The notes under the pieces: generated by a model
Seen by the model: only the letters and a program-made list of their open reading frames with translations
Told to the model about the DNA's origin: nothing
Databases searched by the model: none
Made by a program: the position numbers and the translations under genes
From: Pseudoflavonifractor phocaeensis
GTDB taxonomy: Bacteria > Bacillota > Clostridia > Oscillospirales > Oscillospiraceae
Assembly: GCF_021531815.1 (NCBI RefSeq)
Contig: NZ_JADYUM010000004.1
Location: forward strand, 1-64,000
Length of the DNA: 64,000 bases
Direction: 5' to 3'
Shown: one piece after another, positions 50,020 to 58,551 of the stretch
Layout of the letters: every line of letters begins with the position of its first letter
How positions within the stretch are numbered: position 1 is the first letter of the stretch

Positions 50020-50670
50020 ATGGAAGATAATCGTATTCAGCCGCAGGTTGCGATCTATATGACGAATAAGAAGCTTTGCGAATTCAACGATAAGTTGAAG
50101 GCAGCCCCCGTAGAGTACTACGGGCACCTGCATGCGCAAGGGGAGAAGGTTGAGGGCGAACGCAGTCAGCGCTCTTGCATTGGTATCGTTCTCCAGGACT
50201 ACTCCAACGGCACCGGAAACAAGACCGTGAGAGTATCTGCCAATCTTGCTCCCGAGTTCTTCGCCTATGCACTCAGCCGTGTATCTCTCGGAGTGGAGCT
50301 CTTTGAGTTCTATGAAGAGAAGATCTTCGGTGATCCCGATAAGGAAGGGAAGAGCATGGTTACGAAGGTGTCCATCAAGCGAGCTTCTGTTGGGCCGGAT
50401 GGCAAGAAGCGGAACTACCCCTGGTGTGTGATCGTTGAGAACGGTCGTGCTATCAAGGAAGGAACGCAGACCGGCGGTGTACACATGAAGAAGGGTAGCT
50501 ATCAGAAGGAGCGTCAGGTGTTCGTGAATATCAACGACTACGACTTCTTCCGACTCATGCAGCAGACCACACGCTACATCAACGCGTGGGAGCTGACCAA
50601 TGGTCCGAAGAAGATCCGCGAGGCGATGCAGATCATGGAACAGCAGTGTGCTTCTGAGCGGAATAATTGA
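50020..50670 (+). CDS. Unknown 216-residue protein
   Basis: A charged soluble protein without a recognised family. Segments include QVAIYMTNKKLCEFNDKLKA and the basic stretch IKRASVGPDGKKRNYPWCVI. GAGGTATTGA precedes the ATG. It ends before a hairpin at 50687, which may close the operon that began at 43199. Confidence 0.55.
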   Translation: MEDNRIQPQVAIYMTNKKLCEFNDKLKAAPVEYYGHLHAQGEKVEGERSQRSCIGIVLQDYSNGTGNKTVRVSANLAPEFFAYALSRVSLGVELFEFYEEKIFGDPDKEGKSMVTKVSIKRASVGPDGKKRNYPWCVIVENGRAIKEGTQTGGVHMKKGSYQKERQVFVNINDYDFFRLMQQTTRYINAWELTNGPKKIREAMQIMEQQCASERNN

Positions 50671-50686
50671 AGAACATAACCACATT

Positions 50687-50715
50687 GGGGGCGATGAGAG
50701 ATCATCGTCCCCATC
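50687..50715 (+). terminator. Terminator-like hairpin
   Basis: GGGG-CGATGA (50687-50697) pairs with TCATCG-CCCC (50702-50712), then a short pyrimidine-rich tail. Confidence 0.65.
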
Positions 50716-50734
50716 TCTTTTCTGGAGGTAACTT

Positions 50735-51190
50735 ATGATTGCAGACGAGTTTGACATGATCATGGAAATTGCGGATTCTATCAGCGTTTTTGCTGAGCTG
50801 GAGCACCGCTCTCAGGCGTTTCAAAGAGCTGCAGCTGAGGCGATTGAGTCGTCTCTGAAGCTGGTCCGATTCTTCCGAAACCAGGGGATTCGCAGCGATG
50901 TGGTACATGTCGTTTATGAAAAGCGCATGGCGCAGATCCAGGCGGCAAGTACTGTAGCTGAGTTGAATGAGATCTTAAAACCGGCCAAGCCGCATTATAC
51001 CGGCAATGGCTTCATCACAGGCCCGTATGATGTTCCGGAAGAGGAAATGATCTTCTGGTCCCTTGCGTCCTTGAAAGCGCCTTTGAATCATGATGCGTCT
51101 GAGCGATATATGGAGCTCTTCCGACAGACTTTCGGATTTGATATCCGAGAGGGTGTTCCTCAGACCATCCGAATTCAGGGGGTGGAATGA
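50735..51190 (+). CDS. Unknown 151-residue protein
   Basis: A helical protein of unknown family (IADEFDMIMEIADSISVFAE, then HRSQAFQRAAAEAIESSLKL). GGAGGTAAC precedes the ATG. It is the first gene of a three-gene run (50735-52237) that ends with a sigma-like factor. Confidence 0.55.
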   Translation: MIADEFDMIMEIADSISVFAELEHRSQAFQRAAAEAIESSLKLVRFFRNQGIRSDVVHVVYEKRMAQIQAASTVAELNEILKPAKPHYTGNGFITGPYDVPEEEMIFWSLASLKAPLNHDASERYMELFRQTFGFDIREGVPQTIRIQGVE

Positions 51191-51191
51191 A

Positions 51192-51725
51192 ATGCTGGCC
51201 TACTTTGGTGTAGATCTGCTCCATGAAGTGAAGGCATATTATGTTCCTCGCTTCCAGCAGGCATGCGATCGCGGCTACACGCAGCCGGGGAGTAAATATC
51301 ACTGGCTGTATGAAGAACTGCTCTGCCGTGTGCTGACCTTAGATCAGGCACTGCGTTTTCTGGATGCACTGCCTAAATTCATGGTCTCAGCGACAGAAGA
51401 CCAGATTTTCCAATATGTGATGAATTACGCAACTGCGCTATTCAAGACCGATCGGATAAAAGACATTCCCCGAGATGACCAGGATCAGCATCCCTACTTC
51501 AATGACCAGAATCCATACTGGGTTCAGATGAATGAGGTGCTGGACTCCATGGGTGTAGATTACGACACTACCTTACTTCCGCTTCTGTTCATTGACTTGA
51601 GCGAATATGTGGTGCGTAGCGTCCGGCTATATCTGCAGATCCGGGAACGTGAGATCCATGCGATTGATCGGGATAAGTTCGATCAGATCATGAGGGTAGC
51701 CGGTGTGCTGTCTTCATCCGCATGA
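51192..51725 (+). CDS. Unknown 177-residue protein
   Basis: A helical protein with no recognised family (YEELLCRVLTLDQALRFLDA, then LLPLLFIDLSEYVVRSVRLY). It starts one base after the preceding gene and overlaps the sigma-like gene by 4 nt. By position next to a sigma-like factor it could be an antagonist or co-regulator; no motif shows this. Confidence 0.5.
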   Translation: MLAYFGVDLLHEVKAYYVPRFQQACDRGYTQPGSKYHWLYEELLCRVLTLDQALRFLDALPKFMVSATEDQIFQYVMNYATALFKTDRIKDIPRDDQDQHPYFNDQNPYWVQMNEVLDSMGVDYDTTLLPLLFIDLSEYVVRSVRLYLQIREREIHAIDRDKFDQIMRVAGVLSSSA

Positions 51726-52237
51726 GAGTGGTGAGCTGCAGCATGAAAGACATGCAGCCCATGACTCCTGAGGAGCGGGCATTTGTCGAGCAGAACATGA
51801 AGCTCCTAAATGAGTTTGTATGTCGATATGGGCTTGGATCGGAGCATTATGGACGCCTTGCCCTACACTTCACACAGGTTGCTGTGCGATATCAGAGGGA
51901 GGAGCGGCTTCGACGCTTTTCCTTTTCAACAGTAGCCTGGATGCGATTGAGAACAGAGCTGTCCCACATCATGCGTGAGGAGCTAAGAACGCCTCAGGTC
52001 GTTTCATTAGAGGAGCAATACTGTCCGGAGGGCAGGGAAGATGAGTACGAGTCATTGCTTTGGCATATGACCACTCAGTTACTGACACCACGTCAGCAGC
52101 AAGTCCTGCGCCTACGCTTGGATGGAAAGACCAATGTGGAAATAGCGGATGAATGCGGTATCAGCCGGAAGGCGGTGGAGCATCTATTCGCACGGATCCG
52201 AGCACGGATGAAAAAACTGATTGATGACACTTCGTAG
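51722..52237 (+). CDS. Sigma-70-like factor
   Basis: The 171-residue protein has a region-2-like N-terminal half (VEQNMKLLNEFVCRYGLGSE, then FSFSTVAWMRLRTELSHIMR) and a clear region 4 (TPRQQQVLRLRLDGKTNVEI, then ADECGISRKAVEHLFARIRA). It is a second possible alternative sigma factor of the element. The ATG at 51722 overlaps the previous stop codon; an in-frame ATG at 51743 is an alternative. A strong terminator follows. Confidence 0.75.
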   Translation: MRVVSCSMKDMQPMTPEERAFVEQNMKLLNEFVCRYGLGSEHYGRLALHFTQVAVRYQREERLRRFSFSTVAWMRLRTELSHIMREELRTPQVVSLEEQYCPEGREDEYESLLWHMTTQLLTPRQQQVLRLRLDGKTNVEIADECGISRKAVEHLFARIRARMKKLIDDTS

Positions 52238-52241
52238 TAAA

Positions 52242-52284
52242 TGGCCGTCAACCCTCATTTCGAGGGCTGACGGCCACTTTTTTT
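52242..52284 (+). terminator. Rho-independent terminator between convergent operons
   Basis: TGGCCGTCA (52242-52250) pairs with TGACGGCCA (52268-52276), with an inner CTC/GAG pair, followed by a T-run on the plus strand. Confidence 0.8.
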
Positions 52285-52285
52285 G

Positions 52286-52645
52286 TTATAGGATGCCGAG
52301 CTCAGAGCCTTTCTTGAGGAGATCTTCCACCCGCGTCAGGACTTCAAACCAGACGTCATCAGGTTTAGTTCCAGCCTGGAACAGGGGAAGGACCATCATA
52401 CACATAACCTCATACATTGTTTCCTTAAGGTCGTTCTCTTTCAGGTTGCTGGTTGCCAGGGTGAATTGCTCACAAACCCAGGATGCTGCAATCTCTGAGG
52501 AAGGTGCCTGAATATTAACCACAAGCCGGTCGATGACCTGACCGATGGTAAGCTCCAGATTTTTGCTGTGTTCCTGCAGATACTCCATCGTCTGGAACAT
52601 GACGGTTGCATTGAGTTCCCGAGTCCATTTCGCTTCCTTACTCAT
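52286..52645 (-). CDS. Unknown 119-residue protein
   Basis: A helical acidic protein without a recognised family (MEYLQEHSKNLELTIGQVID, then VEDLLKKGSELGIL). The ATG at 52645 follows GAGAGGACC and lies inside the end of the preceding minus-strand gene, so the two are coupled. Confidence 0.55.
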   Translation of the reverse strand: MSKEAKWTRELNATVMFQTMEYLQEHSKNLELTIGQVIDRLVVNIQAPSSEIAASWVCEQFTLATSNLKENDLKETMYEVMCMMVLPLFQAGTKPDDVWFEVLTRVEDLLKKGSELGIL

Positions 52646-53300
52646 TGGCGGTCCTCTCTTTCTCTCGCTCACGAGACTTGTAAGGCGTGGTGAAGCCAAG
52701 TTCATATTCCAGGTACAGCGTCTTTGGCATGAGGTCCATGGAGCCCATGGGAACAACGGCGTCAATGGTATCTAAGCCGAAGCGGTACCCGATATAAAAG
52801 GCATAGACAGATGCGCTGTGTGCTCTCTGATCCCAACCACAGCTGATGGAAGTGATATGCTCCGTGGTCTCCTCATCAGCGCCCTGCAGGAGATGATTGG
52901 TTTCGTCTAGGATCTGTGTGTTGAGCTCATGATATCTTATATGGCGCTTCATGCGAGGAAGGGTGTTCAGATCCTCGTTGATGCTGGTGCTGAAGTCAAA
53001 GATCTGCTTCTGACTAGGCAGGAAGAACTGCTCGAATGCACACAGAAGGCCACAGTAGAAAGGGTAAGTACTGGCGTAACTGTACTTTTCAGCGTAGTTT
53101 GCTTCCATGCTGGCGAGAATGGCTTTTTGCTCTTCAGACAGTTTCTGACTCAGGAACTCAGCACCCAAAGCATATTCTTTTTCTTCCGTTTCGAAATAAC
53201 CAGCTTTCACCTGGTCGTCATACGCAGTTTTGAGCGCACTTGCATAAGAGGGGTCAAAGATTCGGGCTTTGATTCCCTCGATGATATTTCTTGTATCCAT
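52638..53300 (-). CDS. Unknown 220-residue protein
   Basis: A helical, tyrosine-rich protein without a recognised family (LSEEQKAILASMEANYAEKY, then ASTYPFYCGLLCAFEQFF and IGYRFGLDTIDAV). CAAGGAGAC precedes the ATG. It is separated by a hairpin (53408-53436) from the CARF nuclease gene upstream, so it may have its own promoter. Confidence 0.55.
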   Translation of the reverse strand: MDTRNIIEGIKARIFDPSYASALKTAYDDQVKAGYFETEEKEYALGAEFLSQKLSEEQKAILASMEANYAEKYSYASTYPFYCGLLCAFEQFFLPSQKQIFDFSTSINEDLNTLPRMKRHIRYHELNTQILDETNHLLQGADEETTEHITSISCGWDQRAHSASVYAFYIGYRFGLDTIDAVVPMGSMDLMPKTLYLEYELGFTTPYKSREREKERTANE

Positions 53301-53401
53301 ATTTGTCTCCTTGGTGTATATTTATTGTGGTAGCTACCCAACCAGGTACAGTGTATCAGGATGGGCATCCGGAATTTGTCGAAACCTAGAGCGAAACGTG
53401 A

Positions 53402-53436
53402 AAAATAATCGGGACCCCAAAAGTTGGGATCCCGAT
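53402..53436 (-). terminator. Terminator of the CARF-nuclease operon
   Basis: ATCGGGA-CCCAA pairs with TTGGG-TCCCGAT (53408-53436), followed on the minus strand by a T-run. Confidence 0.75.
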
Positions 53437-53447
53437 GGAGATACGTA

Positions 53448-54626
53448 TTACTGTGCTTTCATGATGACCTTAAGTCGCTGCACGATCTGATCGCCTTTCA
53501 ATTCCTCAAGGTCGATGACGGCAATTCCAAGCTGGGCAGCCCGATGTCGTGCCGCTGCGTTACAGGGCTCTGTCGTGACGATTGCAGCCTTTGCACCCTT
53601 ACCGCCAAACCGATCACGGAGGATGGCCAGCTCGTTGAGCGCTTCCGTTTTGATATCGCAGGCCTTGCAGCTGATGAACAGGGGAATGACACCCCGGGCG
53701 GCCATGACATCGATCTCATTGGTGACGCTGCCATGACCTAAGACGTCATCCCAACGAACAACGGCGCTGCTGATAACATCGTTGAAGATACCGGTATCAA
53801 TACAGGCCTTGTAGGTGTACAGTTCCAAAACGCTACCAACATCACGTAACCACGCCCTGGCATTCAGGTCACGGAAACGGAAGGATACCGACTCACCACG
53901 CACGATTTTGAGGTCTTGGATATAATTGATCCGTTCAAGCTCCTGCAGAGCAGCTTCATTGGCAGAGTTCCTAGAGCCGTGATCGCCTTTCACGGTATAT
54001 TTACCCTGGATTGACAGGGGAGGGACCTGACCATACTCGCAGGGCGACACTCTTTGGATGTAGGAGATAATATCCGTCCAATCCCTGCGGAACTGAAGGA
54101 AGCAGTCGAAAAACGGATCGAAGTCGCTTAGGTACTTCGATAGTACCGCATTATCCACACGACCGGGGAGAAGAGTACCGCCAGCCATCAGGAAAAAGTC
54201 TTCAACGGAATATGCGAGATCGCACAGCAGGTTATCTGCAAACGCTGCTCCGGATATGTCGTAGAAGCGATTTTTCTTTCTGGAGTAGGTAAATGCAGGA
54301 ACTCCCGTTTGGGCTGTGAACATACCAGCAGCGAATAGTGCGGCGTCACTGCCACCGGTAACGTCAAGAGCGCAGTCCGGATATTTCTCACCAATCGTAA
54401 GTAACTGGCGGAGAATGCGGTCTGCCTTAAACAGGCTTGCCTCCATGAAGATAAGTTCAGGGTTCCAGCCCCGGCGCTTGAAGAAGTCCTTCAGCTTTTC
54501 TTGCCGGGAACGGTCCTGCGCGATTTCGCCGGGACAGAGGTAGATAATGCGCTGGGGGCGGAACATATCCGGTGCCAGAATGTTTTCAATGGCACGATCA
54601 TCATATAGCTCAATTAATGTGTTCAT
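53448..54626 (-). CDS. CARF-domain nuclease, Card1/Can2 (DUF1887)-like
   Basis: The 392-residue protein resembles Card1/Can2, the cyclic-oligoadenylate-activated DNase/RNase of type III CRISPR systems. The N-terminal CARF-like Rossmann domain shows RIIYLCPGEIAQDRSRQEKL and LDVTGGSDAALFAAG (near residue 90). The C-terminal PD-(D/E)XK domain shows GSVLELYTYKA, NEIDVMAARG (Asp306) and LFISCKACD (Lys321); a Ser stands where many relatives have Glu before the C-K. There is no CRISPR array, Cas10 or other cyclase in the window. It lies 56 nt downstream of the DUF5131 gene and is probably co-transcribed with it. Confidence 0.78.
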   Translation of the reverse strand: MNTLIELYDDRAIENILAPDMFRPQRIIYLCPGEIAQDRSRQEKLKDFFKRRGWNPELIFMEASLFKADRILRQLLTIGEKYPDCALDVTGGSDAALFAAGMFTAQTGVPAFTYSRKKNRFYDISGAAFADNLLCDLAYSVEDFFLMAGGTLLPGRVDNAVLSKYLSDFDPFFDCFLQFRRDWTDIISYIQRVSPCEYGQVPPLSIQGKYTVKGDHGSRNSANEAALQELERINYIQDLKIVRGESVSFRFRDLNARAWLRDVGSVLELYTYKACIDTGIFNDVISSAVVRWDDVLGHGSVTNEIDVMAARGVIPLFISCKACDIKTEALNELAILRDRFGGKGAKAAIVTTEPCNAAARHRAAQLGIAVIDLEELKGDQIVQRLKVIMKAQ

Positions 54627-54682
54627 TGGTGGCTCCGCCTTTCCTTATGTTTATCTTTAGCGGTATCAAACTGCTCGGAAAA

Positions 54683-55405
54683 TTAGAATTGTCTGTGTGA
54701 CTTAAAATCTATTCCAGCTTTTCTTGCTTGACTACATAGGTCTTTCTTTTGCAATTTGTATTTTTTGCCATCCTTAATAAAATGAGATCCGCATTGTCTG
54801 AACTCAAAGGATACGTTTTTGCGAATACACTGGTCTCTAACATCCAGAACCCAAGCGTAATCAAGCGGCCTTGCATTCGTATCCGATTCACCACCGACGA
54901 CCACAAGCTCAACACCGTCAAGATGTTGTTCTATGTTGATGGCCTCTATAAGCGGCTGTGCGGTGATGCACTTATGCTTGATCGGGAGCTTTGAAAATAT
55001 ACCGAGCTTGTAGTCTGCATTCTTTTGATCTTCTATCGCACAGCAAACCACCACGTTTTCATAGCCGTCACCCCAATCATCGGGGATACAACGAATGAAT
55101 CTGTCGATGCGCTTTGTGAGAAAAAGAAAGGTGCAATCCTTACGTTCTTTGATCATATGCCAGCAGTCTTTGCGCCATACATCTGCTTCTTCAATCAGAA
55201 AATCGGTGGAAAAACAGGTATATACAGTGCCTGATTTCATTTTGTAATTGCCGTTCTTCAAGCGCTCAATCGGCTTTGCAAAGTCCTTTGTTTTTTCAAT
55301 AATGCTTGTGTCAACTCCGCGCTTTGCGTCACCTTTGTGGATATAGCAGTGCAGACATCCTTCACTACACTTTTTGCAACCTCTCCATGGATTCCACATT
55401 GCCAT
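54683..55405 (-). CDS. DUF5131 radical-SAM-like protein
   Basis: The 240-residue protein matches DUF5131 (phage Gp37/Gp68-like). The N-terminus has NPWRGCKKCSEGCLHCYIHK with a radical-SAM-type CX3CX2C cluster (Cys13, Cys17, Cys20). Further blocks are the CTFLFLTKRIDRFIRCIP and VVVGGESDTNARPLDYAWV segments typical of the family. Its substrate is unknown. GAGGTGAGA precedes the ATG. It is the first gene of the unit that encodes the CARF nuclease, and an XRE regulator lies just upstream. Confidence 0.8.
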   Translation of the reverse strand: MAMWNPWRGCKKCSEGCLHCYIHKGDAKRGVDTSIIEKTKDFAKPIERLKNGNYKMKSGTVYTCFSTDFLIEEADVWRKDCWHMIKERKDCTFLFLTKRIDRFIRCIPDDWGDGYENVVVCCAIEDQKNADYKLGIFSKLPIKHKCITAQPLIEAINIEQHLDGVELVVVGGESDTNARPLDYAWVLDVRDQCIRKNVSFEFRQCGSHFIKDGKKYKLQKKDLCSQARKAGIDFKSHRQF

Positions 55406-55503
55406 ATTCTCACCTCTGCAAATACCTGTTTATATCTCGAATGTATTCTATCAAATTGGTACCTGAACTTCAATTCTGACTTATAGATAGACGGATGAAC
55501 TAG

Positions 55504-55537
55504 AAAAAGGATGCAAACCCGATTTGGGTCTGCATCC
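55504..55537 (-). terminator. Terminator of the XRE gene
   Basis: GGATGCA-ACCC pairs with GGGT-TGCATCC (55509-55537), followed on the minus strand by CCTTTTTCT. Confidence 0.75.
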
Positions 55538-55545
55538 TGAGATGA

Positions 55546-55878
55546 TTAGGTGTTCTTTTTGATGATAGGCGTAACAGCTTTTGCAATGTCCTTGAGCATC
55601 TGTACCTGTTTGTCAGTCAGATTCTGCTCCTCGATCATCGGTGCCGGAACTAATTCTTCGGGCTTATTGACCCTGCCAGTGAGGTAATCGATAGAGGTAT
55701 CCAGCGCTTCTGCGATGTTGTAGATCGTCTGCAGGCTTGGACCTCGAGAACCGCACTCAATATGAGTCAGAGAGACTTCACTTAACCCAATCATTTCTGC
55801 CAGTCTATAGGCAGTCATCTTACGGGCTTTTCTTACAGCGCGGATACGAGAGCCGCAGAGTTTTGTGTCTATACCCAT
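55546..55878 (-). CDS. XRE-family transcriptional regulator
   Basis: The 110-residue protein has an XRE helix-turn-helix (SRIRAVRKARKMTAYRLAEM, then GLSEVSLTHIECGSRGPSLQ) and a C-terminal helical tail. I prefer the ATG at 55878, 10 nt after AAGGA; an ATG at 55890 sits on that site. A palindrome overlaps its own -10 region (55900-55917), so it probably represses itself and perhaps the divergent operon that starts at 56104. Confidence 0.85.
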   Translation of the reverse strand: MGIDTKLCGSRIRAVRKARKMTAYRLAEMIGLSEVSLTHIECGSRGPSLQTIYNIAEALDTSIDYLTGRVNKPEELVPAPMIEEQNLTDKQVQMLKDIAKAVTPIIKKNT

Positions 55879-55899
55879 CGATCTTACCATCCTTATGTA

Positions 55900-55917
55900 T
55901 ATACTAAGTTAAGTATA
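55900..55917. promoter_or_regulatory. Operator palindrome of the XRE gene
   Basis: TATACT-N6-AGTATA (55900-55917) is an exact inverted repeat. On the minus strand TATACT is also a good -10 box (17 nt after TTCTGA), so bound regulator would block the promoter. Confidence 0.65.
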
Positions 55918-55980
55918 GGAAAAATAAGTACTTTTCAGAATGAGCAAAAAGGGTATATGACCCAAAATAGGTTATTGATT

Positions 55981-56009
55981 TTGAAAGTTTTCTGAATGAT
56001 GGTTAATAC
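55981..56009 (+). promoter_or_regulatory. Sigma-A promoter of the defence-like operon
   Basis: TTGAAA (55981-55986) and TAATAC (56004-56009) are separated by 17 nt. It lies 95 nt before the gene at 56104. Confidence 0.7.
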
Positions 56010-56103
56010 CGTATTTCATTCACGTAGTACGGATTATGGGACAGCTGAGCCGTTACAATGGGATTGTAAGCTGAGTTACCATAGGCCGTCTTAGGGGGAA
56101 ATC

Positions 56104-57384
56104 ATGAAAAAAAGGAAAAAGAAGCTACTTAAGCCGATTGTGATCGTCCTTGTCCTGCTTGCTATTATTGGCAGCTTCATGGACACGCCAGAGGATTCTG
56201 GCACACAGAATCCGGACTCCGGGACCAGTAGCGTCATCGAAGATGTGAACGGTAATGAAACGGGTTCTGAAGAAGAGAACTCGGGTACCGAGAACGTAGC
56301 ACCGGATGAGGATACAACGACTCCACAGGCTCCGGATGATAACAGCACAGATACTACGATGCCTCCGGAAGAGGGAAATTACGATGTGACCGTTATTCCA
56401 CCTGCTGAGTTACCTGCAGACTCTACCTTTGAGGTGCATTACCTTGACGTTGGCCAGGGTGATTGTTCTCTGGTACTCTGTGACGGACATGCCATGCTCA
56501 TTGATGGTGGCGAGTCCTCTGAGTCCAGTAAGGTGTATGCGTATCTGAAGCAGCATGGCGTCAGCCATCTGGATTATATGGTTGCTTCCCATGCGCATTC
56601 GGATCACATTGGCGGTCTGTCCGGTGCTCTGAACTATGCCACCGTTGATACTGCCTTTTGTCCTGTGACAGACTATGATTCCAAGACCTTCGATAGCATG
56701 GTCAAATACCTGGATAAGCAGGGGATAGACATTACGGTTCCGAGCGCCGGTGATGAGTTTATGCTGGGCAGCGCTCATGTGCAGATCCTTGGTCCACAGA
56801 AAAACTATGATGATCCGAACGATACATCTATCGTTTTGAAGGTGACCTACGGGGAGACATCCTTCCTATTTACTGGTGACGCCGAGCGCACAGCTGAGGC
56901 GGATATCCTTGATGCGGGCTATAACCTCTCCAGCACGGTCTTGAAGGTCGGACATCATGGCAGCGACACCAGTACGAGCTATCCGTTCCTGAGAGAAATC
57001 ATGCCCCAATATGCGGTCATCCAGGTAGGTAAGGACAATTCCTACGGTCATCCGACTGAAGATACTCTGAGTCGCCTACGTGATGCCGATGTGAAGGTAT
57101 ATCGAAACGACCTGCAGGGCGATATTGTATGCTCAAGCGATGGCAAGACGGTTTCCTTTACAACTACGAAAAATGAAAGCGTTCAGACCAATCCGACTGT
57201 TGTGGTTACACCAGCTGCGGACGAGCCTGATGATGTAGGGGAGTATATCGGGAATAAGAACTCTAAGAAGTTCCATCTACCTACTTGCAAGAATCTTCCC
57301 GCAGAAAAGAACCGTATTTATTTCGATTCCAGACAGGCAGCTGTCGATGCGGGACAATCTCCTTGCGGTAATTGCAATCCATAA
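56104..57384 (+). CDS. Secreted MBL-fold hydrolase (ComEC-C-like)
   Basis: The 426-residue protein has a basic N-terminus with one membrane segment (PIVIVLVLLAIIGSF), an acidic Ser/Thr/Pro-rich linker to about residue 105, an MBL domain (VHYLDVGQGDCSLVLCDG, HAHSDHIGG near residue 163, FLFTGDAE, VGHHGSDTS) as in the C-terminal domain of ComEC, and a C-terminal module with FHLPTCKNLP and SPCGNCNP, like the Ada-type CxxC domain. Such proteins are often nucleases acting outside the cell. GGGGGAAATC precedes the ATG. It heads the operon behind the promoter at 55981. Confidence 0.8.
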   Translation: MKKRKKKLLKPIVIVLVLLAIIGSFMDTPEDSGTQNPDSGTSSVIEDVNGNETGSEEENSGTENVAPDEDTTTPQAPDDNSTDTTMPPEEGNYDVTVIPPAELPADSTFEVHYLDVGQGDCSLVLCDGHAMLIDGGESSESSKVYAYLKQHGVSHLDYMVASHAHSDHIGGLSGALNYATVDTAFCPVTDYDSKTFDSMVKYLDKQGIDITVPSAGDEFMLGSAHVQILGPQKNYDDPNDTSIVLKVTYGETSFLFTGDAERTAEADILDAGYNLSSTVLKVGHHGSDTSTSYPFLREIMPQYAVIQVGKDNSYGHPTEDTLSRLRDADVKVYRNDLQGDIVCSSDGKTVSFTTTKNESVQTNPTVVVTPAADEPDDVGEYIGNKNSKKFHLPTCKNLPAEKNRIYFDSRQAAVDAGQSPCGNCNP

Positions 57385-57401
57385 CTGGGAGTGCGAGTCT
57401 G

Positions 57402-57635
57402 ATGTTTGGTAGAAAGAAGAAGCAGGAACTACCGCCTGTAGATATTACGAAGAAGCTTGTAAAGACTTGGTGGGGTGGAAAGAAATTCGTGCCCACCACA
57501 AAACGTGAGCAGCGTGAGATGAAGAAAGCGCTTTTGAAGGCAAACCCAAAGCTGACCATCATTGATGATGCTGCAAAGAAGGAAAAAGAACTTGAGTGGA
57601 TTGATCGCATCGAGGATTATGATGCGATGCTTTGA
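57402..57635 (+). CDS. Small basic unknown protein
   Basis: A 77-residue lysine-rich helical protein (KKLVKTWWGGKKFVPTTKRE). No family recognised. The ATG at 57402 follows GGGAG. It lies 17 nt after the MBL gene and 15 nt before the ATPase gene, so it is part of the same operon. Confidence 0.55.
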   Translation: MFGRKKKQELPPVDITKKLVKTWWGGKKFVPTTKREQREMKKALLKANPKLTIIDDAAKKEKELEWIDRIEDYDAML

Positions 57636-57650
57636 TAAAGGTGGACGTGT

Positions 57651-58529
57651 ATGATGGTCTATTTACGTGAATTTACTATGCTGTCCAGATCTGCGGAGGA
57701 AGGGTTCTTTTGTGATCCCACAAACGTTAAAGCACGAAGAACCTGTTACACAACAAAGTATCCATTTGGCGTGTTTCGCTATAGAGATCTTCCGACATTT
57801 GAGTTTGAACCGATCACTATCCTGTATGGAGGAAACGGCAGCGGCAAATCAACAATCCTGAATGTCATCGCTGAACGTTTGAAGATCCAACGTGGTGCGG
57901 TGTTTAATCGGAGCGATTTTTATGACGATTATGTTCGCCTATGCACCTATAAAGAGACCAGAGGACATGGAATACCGGAGCATAGCCGTATTATCACCAG
58001 TGATGATGTTTTCGACTATCTTTTAGACATCCGTTGCATCAACGAAGGCATCGATACAGAAAGAGTGAAGCTGTTCGATAGATACGTCAGTGATAAATAC
58101 GAACCATACCAGCTGAAGTCTCTGGACGATTATGAGGAGTTTAGGAGACGTTCTGACGCAAAGTCGAAGTCTCAGTCACAATTCGTGAAGGACCGGTTGA
58201 TGCGCAATGTGCAGGAACAATCAAACGGCGAAAGTGCCCTGGTTTATTTTACGGATTCCATCAAGGAAAATGCTTTGTATCTACTGGATGAGCCTGAGAA
58301 CAGCTTGTCCGCTGCACTGCAGTTGGAACTAAAGCGGTTTATTGAGGACTCAGTACGATTTTTCAAGTGCCAGTTCATTATCTCAACTCACTCGCCGTTC
58401 CTATTATCTATGGAGGGTGCGAAGGTATATGATTTGGATTCGACGCCCCCACAGCCTCGGAAATGGACGGAACTGGATAATGTCAGAATCTACCGGGATT
58501 TCTTCAAGAGTCACGATAGCGAGTTTTGA
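57651..58529 (+). CDS. ABC-type AAA ATPase (OLD/RecF-like)
   Basis: The 292-residue protein has Walker A (LYGGNGSGKSTILNVI, near residue 58), a short insertion, an ABC-like signature region near SNGESALVYF, Walker B (ALYLLDEPENSLS) and the switch histidine (FIISTHSPFLLSME). This is the minimal form of SMC/OLD-like ATPases that pair with nucleases or effectors in defence systems; no nuclease domain is fused here. GGTGGACG precedes the ATG. Confidence 0.85.
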   Translation: MMVYLREFTMLSRSAEEGFFCDPTNVKARRTCYTTKYPFGVFRYRDLPTFEFEPITILYGGNGSGKSTILNVIAERLKIQRGAVFNRSDFYDDYVRLCTYKETRGHGIPEHSRIITSDDVFDYLLDIRCINEGIDTERVKLFDRYVSDKYEPYQLKSLDDYEEFRRRSDAKSKSQSQFVKDRLMRNVQEQSNGESALVYFTDSIKENALYLLDEPENSLSAALQLELKRFIEDSVRFFKCQFIISTHSPFLLSMEGAKVYDLDSTPPQPRKWTELDNVRIYRDFFKSHDSEF

Positions 58530-58551
58530 CTGAGTGTGACTGGAGGTCATT

